From contig CAIPMZ010000098.1 in NCBI GenBank assembly GCA_903866285.1, positions 1-9,045 of the forward strand: DNA of 9,045 nt. Reading direction: 5' to 3'. Positions 6,081-9,045 of this stretch are shown here, one piece after another. The notes beneath the pieces are model-generated. The model had not been told where the DNA came from. It ran no database searches and saw nothing but the letters and a program-made list of their open reading frames with translations. Within the stretch, counting starts at the first letter, position 1. Each line of letters starts with the position of its first letter. Made by a program: the position numbers and the translations under genes. This DNA is from an uncultured bacterium (lineage in GTDB: Bacteria; Patescibacteriota; Minisyncoccia; Moranbacterales; GWC2-37-73).

Positions 6081-6860
6081 CTAGGGAAGAAATGGGTTCG
6101 CAACTCCAACTACGCTATCGCCGGTTTCAATGTTAGGAATAGTCTTAGTAGTATATTCAGCCAAGCTGTCTAACACTTTAGTATCAATTGTCGGCTCAAA
6201 AATTTTTAAACTACTATTATCGACGTTAACTTGACTTAAATAACCAAAATCAATTACCAACTTAGCCGCAATGACATACTCTACTTTTTTCACAGCAGGG
6301 TCTGTCGATTTTTTTTCAGCTGAGGTTATCTCCAGACTCTTAACCGAGTTAAATAATGGCATCCGCTGAATCCCATCAAAAAAGACTTTCAAATTATCAT
6401 AATCACCCGCCACCGTAACGGTGGCTTGCGTATTTGCAACAACTGGGGCAATAGCCGCTGGCTCGCCTCCTGCAATCCCAACATTGACCGGGGTTAAATT
6501 GGCGACAATAGGCGTACTTTCTGCAATCTTCGTTAGTTGAAGATTATTTAAGAAAATCTTCGATTCGCCTGCTATATAATTTATTTGTCCGATAATTTTT
6601 TCTTCTACTTTTTGAGCTGGTAGATAACTAATCGCTAATGCCCCATTTTTTTCCCCACTTTTTATTTGTAAAGTTAACTTTTCCAGGGTAGCCTTTTTTT
6701 CTTCCATATTCAACAAATTTTGCTGGCTGACTTTATACGCAGCATTCACTGTTTGTAGTGACATAGCCGCTGGCCAAATAAAAAGCCAAAAGGCAATTGC
6801 TGCTAAAAATAAAACGACTGGAAAAAACAAATATTTCAAATTCATTTTTTTATTTTCCAC
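6081..6860 (-). CDS. pilO: PilO-like T4P alignment subcomplex protein
   Basis: This is a bitopic inner-membrane protein of 259 residues from a GTG at 6860, or 254 from the ATG at 6845 (MNLKYLFF), which is at least as likely. A short basic N-terminus precedes one membrane helix at about 10-30. A coiled-coil-like stretch (about 36-65) is followed by an extracytoplasmic domain with two alpha/beta halves (about 75-215). A low-complexity Ala/Pro/Val insert lies at 120-145. The layout matches PilO, which pairs with PilN and links the cytoplasmic PilM ring to the pilus base. The NPFLP ending is one I recall from PilO homologues of Patescibacteria. Sequence conservation is low in this family, so the call rests on topology and on the order pilM-pilN-pilO. 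The gene ends with TAG. PilP does not follow. Confidence 0.85.
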   Translation of the reverse strand: MENKKMNLKYLFFPVVLFLAAIAFWLFIWPAAMSLQTVNAAYKVSQQNLLNMEEKKATLEKLTLQIKSGEKNGALAISYLPAQKVEEKIIGQINYIAGESKIFLNNLQLTKIAESTPIVANLTPVNVGIAGGEPAAIAPVVANTQATVTVAGDYDNLKVFFDGIQRMPLFNSVKSLEITSAEKKSTDPAVKKVEYVIAAKLVIDFGYLSQVNVDNSSLKIFEPTIDTKVLDSLAEYTTKTIPNIETGDSVVGVANPFLP

Positions 6861-6978
6861 TAGCTTGTTAGTTAAAACCAGAATAGTGGCTATTTATTTA
6901 ATAGGATTAAATGCTTAATTAAAGATTTTTATTATCTAATGTAGGAATTAGTAACTAACAATATAGGAACGGCCACTA
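6857..6978. repeat. Overlapping inverted repeats in the pilN-pilO spacer
   Basis: CCACTA (6857-6862) pairs with TAGTGG (6884-6889). TAGTGGC (6884-6890) can instead pair with GCCACTA (6972-6978), and TTGTTAGTTA (6865-6874) is an exact inverted match of TAACTAACAA (6952-6961). The two long-range pairings are interleaved rather than nested, so they cannot form one simple hairpin. Mutually exclusive structures are conceivable, but chance matches in this AT-rich spacer are not excluded. The spacer contains no gene. Confidence 0.35.
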
Positions 6979-6987
6979 CACTCCACT

Positions 6988-7509
6988 TTACTTGAGATGC
7001 AAAGCAACCCGACACTTAACCCCCTTATCATCCCTTTCGATATTAACCACCTCAGCCCCAGCTGAAAAATCAGCCCGCTTGAAATTGAAAATCTGTTTTG
7101 AGATAAGATCAAAATTAGAACCATTCATTGTTATTATGACCTCCTTATCTTTAGTCGAATAAGCAGAAAAGACAATTCCAGGAATTACCACTTTTGCAAT
7201 TTTATCCAGAACACCTCTCAGATCGGGCTTTGTTGCTAAATTACTCTTAATTAGCCCTAATCTGGCCTGTAAATCAAAAACCTCATCCACCAGTTTTCGC
7301 TCATTAAGTGAGGTGCTAGCTGCTTCTATTTGAGTCTTGAGCGCATTATTCTTTTTTTCAATACTCGAAGAACCAAGCGTTAGTCCGCCCCAGACCACTG
7401 AAAAGGTTACAGCGATAACTGCAAAAAAAATTAGGCTGGTGCTGAATTTACCAGCACTACCAACTAACTCTGCCCGCTGCCCTTCTTGTTGTAAATTAAT
7501 TGTCGTCAT
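6988..7509 (-). CDS. pilN: PilN-like T4P alignment subcomplex protein
   Basis: The 173-residue protein has a cytoplasmic N-terminal tail of about 23 residues, one membrane helix at about 24-46, a coiled-coil-like segment (48-92) and a small alpha/beta domain (about 95-173). This is the standard PilN topology; the tail binds PilM and the outer domain pairs with PilO. The tail begins MTTINLQQ, where the PilM-binding consensus is INLLP; the first three residues of the motif are kept and the last two differ. The gene follows pilM by 154 bp and precedes pilO by 127 bp. The ATG at 7509 lacks a Shine-Dalgarno site; the stop is TAA. Identity is supported mainly by position and topology. Confidence 0.87.
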   Translation of the reverse strand: MTTINLQQEGQRAELVGSAGKFSTSLIFFAVIAVTFSVVWGGLTLGSSSIEKKNNALKTQIEAASTSLNERKLVDEVFDLQARLGLIKSNLATKPDLRGVLDKIAKVVIPGIVFSAYSTKDKEVIITMNGSNFDLISKQIFNFKRADFSAGAEVVNIERDDKGVKCRVALHLK

Positions 7510-7601
7510 ATGTTTAAATAAAGCTCGAATCGACTCTAATTTATCTCGAATAATCTCTTACGATTTAAAAATTCGTGGAAATTAGGGTTAAATTCGCATG
7601 G

Positions 7602-7668
7602 ATTAGCGATTTATATAATTAGTGCTTATTAGCGAATGAATTTGTATTAATTAGCAATTTATATTATT
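7602..7668. repeat. Imperfect direct repeats in the pilM-pilN spacer
   Basis: The 19-bp segments 7602-7620 and 7650-7668 share the pattern ATTAGCRATTTATATWATT and differ at two positions. A third partial copy, ATTAGCGA, sits between them at 7628-7635. The second copy overlaps the pilM stop codon. The rest of the 154-bp spacer is AT-rich and shows no gene or terminator. Confidence 0.45.
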
Positions 7669-8806
7669 TCTTTTTATATTCCTCAACTCCTCGTAAAGCC
7701 AGGCCAAGCGCTACCGCAAACGATGCCCCTAAATCTTTAGTAAGCGGAGCCACTTCGCTACTAACCGTAATTCCGCGCCAAGGATTGCCGATGCGAACTT
7801 CTTCGCCCAACGCATGTGCAAAGTAATCCTTAATTCCCACCATTTTCGAAGTACCCCCCGAAAGAATTATGGCATCAATTTTACCATCTTTGTTTTTTTC
7901 CTTATAAGCCGTCGCAATCCTGCGAAGTTCACCCACAACTAAATCCAACACCGGAATAACTAACGCTGATTCACTCCCATTAAGAATATCTTTGGTTTCT
8001 TTCTTAAATATTTCCGCTCTTGAACGTGAAACGCTTAGCATATCCATAATAGCCGAGGTTATTTCTTCACCTCCGGCATCGATATTGCGGTTAGCTTGAA
8101 TGAGCCCCTTTTCTACTAAAATAAGATTAGTCGTCCGAAAACCAATATCCACAAGTAAAAAAACTCCCGGCTCATCGCCCACTAGCACGCGCGCAATAGA
8201 AAAGGTTTCCAGCTCTATGGCTTTTACCTCTAAGCCAGCCCCGGAAACCAGCCGGTCATAATGTTCAATATCTTTTTTGGGAGCAGCCACTAATAAAACT
8301 TTTAACTTTTCATTTAATTTACTATTTGCTTCGCTTTTCAATTTAGGTTTAGCCACAGGCTTGTTAGCATCCTCAGCTTTTTCAGCTGCTAGCTGCTCTT
8401 CCTTTTTCGCCTCTCGCCCAACGACTTCCCAACTAAGCGCAATTTCATCCAGGGCGCTCGGAATATATTTATGCGCTTCAAACTGAATAGCCTTCGTTAG
8501 TTCATCTACTGGCATACCCGGTAGTTCAATAATAGCCACTAAACCACTGAAACCTGGAATAGAAACAAACGCTGGAATATTTTTAATCTCCAATTTAGTA
8601 AGCAACCGCTTTAGCGATTCATTTAAGATTTTTTCCAAGGAAGCTGGCTTGACATTGCCACGATTGACTAAGTCCAATTCTAAAAAACCATAATTTTCTA
8701 AAATGGTTTGATGATTAATATAAGAAACCTCCACTACCTTAATCGAAGCTGTTCCGAAATCAATCCCCACGAAATGATTCTTTCTTGTTTTAAATAATTC
8801 AAACAT
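7664..8806 (-). CDS. pilM: PilM, actin-like T4P assembly protein
   Basis: PilM (380 residues) is a cytoplasmic ATP-binding protein of the actin/FtsA fold that forms a ring under the membrane by binding the PilN tail and connects with the motor ATPases. Visible signatures are the phosphate-1 motif GIDFGTASIK (14-23), the segment IQFEAHKYIP (107-116), the phosphate-2 region LLVDIGFRTTNLIL (217-230) and the adenosine motif IILSGGTSKM (313-322). A Lys/Glu/Ala-rich stretch at about 131-168 lengthens the loop before KVLLVAAPK (169-177). The length is slightly above the usual 350 or so because of this insert. It is the first gene of the cluster, behind a good promoter at 8847-8875. The ATG at 8806 has no Shine-Dalgarno site; the stop is TAA. 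Confidence 0.95.
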   Translation of the reverse strand: MFELFKTRKNHFVGIDFGTASIKVVEVSYINHQTILENYGFLELDLVNRGNVKPASLEKILNESLKRLLTKLEIKNIPAFVSIPGFSGLVAIIELPGMPVDELTKAIQFEAHKYIPSALDEIALSWEVVGREAKKEEQLAAEKAEDANKPVAKPKLKSEANSKLNEKLKVLLVAAPKKDIEHYDRLVSGAGLEVKAIELETFSIARVLVGDEPGVFLLVDIGFRTTNLILVEKGLIQANRNIDAGGEEITSAIMDMLSVSRSRAEIFKKETKDILNGSESALVIPVLDLVVGELRRIATAYKEKNKDGKIDAIILSGGTSKMVGIKDYFAHALGEEVRIGNPWRGITVSSEVAPLTKDLGASFAVALGLALRGVEEYKKK

Positions 8807-8846
8807 GTTTATTTTTATGTTAAACTAAAGCGTAACCAATACAAAA

Positions 8847-8875
8847 ATAATACCATATCTTCAAAAAATTAACAA
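8847..8875 (-). promoter_or_regulatory. Sigma70-type promoter of the pil operon
   Basis: On the minus strand TTGTTA (8875-8870, 4 of 6) and TATTAT (8852-8847, 5 of 6) are separated by exactly 17 bp, and TGG before the -10 makes it an extended -10 site. Transcription would begin near 8840, about 35 bp before the pilM ATG. It is the best promoter match in the window and sits where an operon promoter is expected, between pilM and a divergent frame. Confidence 0.7.
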
Positions 8876-8890
8876 CCCGTTGCACTCGCC

Positions 8891-8916
8891 CATGTCATAC
8901 TTAACACTCTGACATG
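8891..8916. promoter_or_regulatory. Inverted repeat at the divergent gene start, possible operator
   Basis: CATGTCA (8891-8897) and TGACATG (8910-8916) are exact reverse complements around a 12-base spacer. A third similar half-site, TAACA, lies inside it. The right arm contains the first possible ATG of the plus-strand gene, and the left arm is about 16 bp upstream of the pilM promoter's -35. It could be a repressor site acting on either gene, or an RNA hairpin that hides the plus-strand start. No regulator gene is visible to match it. Confidence 0.45.
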
Positions 8917-9045
8917 CCTAAAATGGAAAAATACAGTATCATCTCTAGATTTACTCAATTAATCATTGAAGACCCTAGAGATTCTATGCAAATAATAGCC
9001 GAAAACATCCTTAACCCTCAGCGGTACCATTTATCAGCTGAAGCC
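8914..9045 (+). CDS. Hypothetical protein, partial (3' end outside window)
   Basis: An open plus-strand frame begins at the ATG at 8914, or at a second ATG at 8923, and continues for 44 codons to the window edge. An in-frame TAA at 8902 rules out an earlier start. The visible peptide begins MPKMEKYS and is a mix of charged and aliphatic residues suggesting helices, with no signal peptide or membrane segment. I do not recognise a family. It is divergent from the pil operon and may share its control region. There is no clear Shine-Dalgarno site or plus-strand promoter. The frame is short, so coding status is likely rather than certain. Confidence 0.5.
   Translation, partial: MPKMEKYSIISRFTQLIIEDPRDSMQIIAENILNPQRYHLSAEA

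Noticed and set aside
624..8806. None of the eight complete genes ends in TGA, raising the idea of TGA recoding as in Gracilibacteria.
   Set aside because: All proteins read through to their family-typical ends under the standard code with no internal TGA needed; the sample is too small for stop-codon bias to mean more.

Overview
The window carries a type IV pilus (T4P) gene cluster, almost all on the minus strand. In transcription order it reads pilM, pilN, pilO, pilB, a CheY-like response regulator, pilT, pilC, and two major-type pilin genes, the second cut by the left edge of the window. At the right edge a divergent plus-strand reading frame of unknown function begins and runs off the end. 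The DNA is AT-rich and the standard bacterial code works: every pil frame stays open to its family's expected end and closes on TAA or TAG.

The organism is probably a Candidate Phyla Radiation (Patescibacteria) bacterium, perhaps of the Parcubacteria group. This is inference from four things. The inner-membrane pilus set (PilM, N, O, B, T, C and pilin) is present without the outer-membrane parts PilP and PilQ, as expected for a cell with no outer membrane. The short PilO ends in NPFLP, an ending I recall from CPR homologues. Starts mostly lack Shine-Dalgarno sites. The first pilin has a leader (ACLSARQG) encoded by a GC-rich palindrome of a kind I recall from Parcubacteria genomes. No taxonomic marker gene is present, so this is a judgement, not proof.

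Layout from the right: positions 8807-8913 hold a good sigma70-type promoter for the operon and an inverted repeat beside the divergent gene. PilM (7664-8806), PilN (6988-7509) and PilO (6081 to about 6860) form the cytoplasmic and inner-membrane alignment platform. PilB (4300 to about 6015) is the extension ATPase. A single-domain response regulator (3766-4143) follows, then the retraction ATPase PilT (2505-3587), the platform protein PilC (1151-2359), a 144-residue pilin (624-1058) and a second, partial pilin (1-384). Together they encode a dynamic, retractable pilus. No prepilin peptidase (PilD), secretin or histidine kinase is in view.

The spacers are the least ordinary part. Most are 75-240 bp rather than overlapping, and nearly every one holds a palindrome, hairpin or short repeat. 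They include a 14-bp perfect stem between pilT and pilC, a four-copy heptanucleotide tandem repeat between pilC and the pilin, and degenerate copies of an AGGCTTAGCCT/CTAGCTAC motif. Extended -10 promoter candidates also precede pilT and the terminal pilin, suggesting that subclusters are transcribed separately. I see no convincing intrinsic terminator and no previously unknown system; the unusual signal is in the repeats and in the modified PilN and pilin N-termini.
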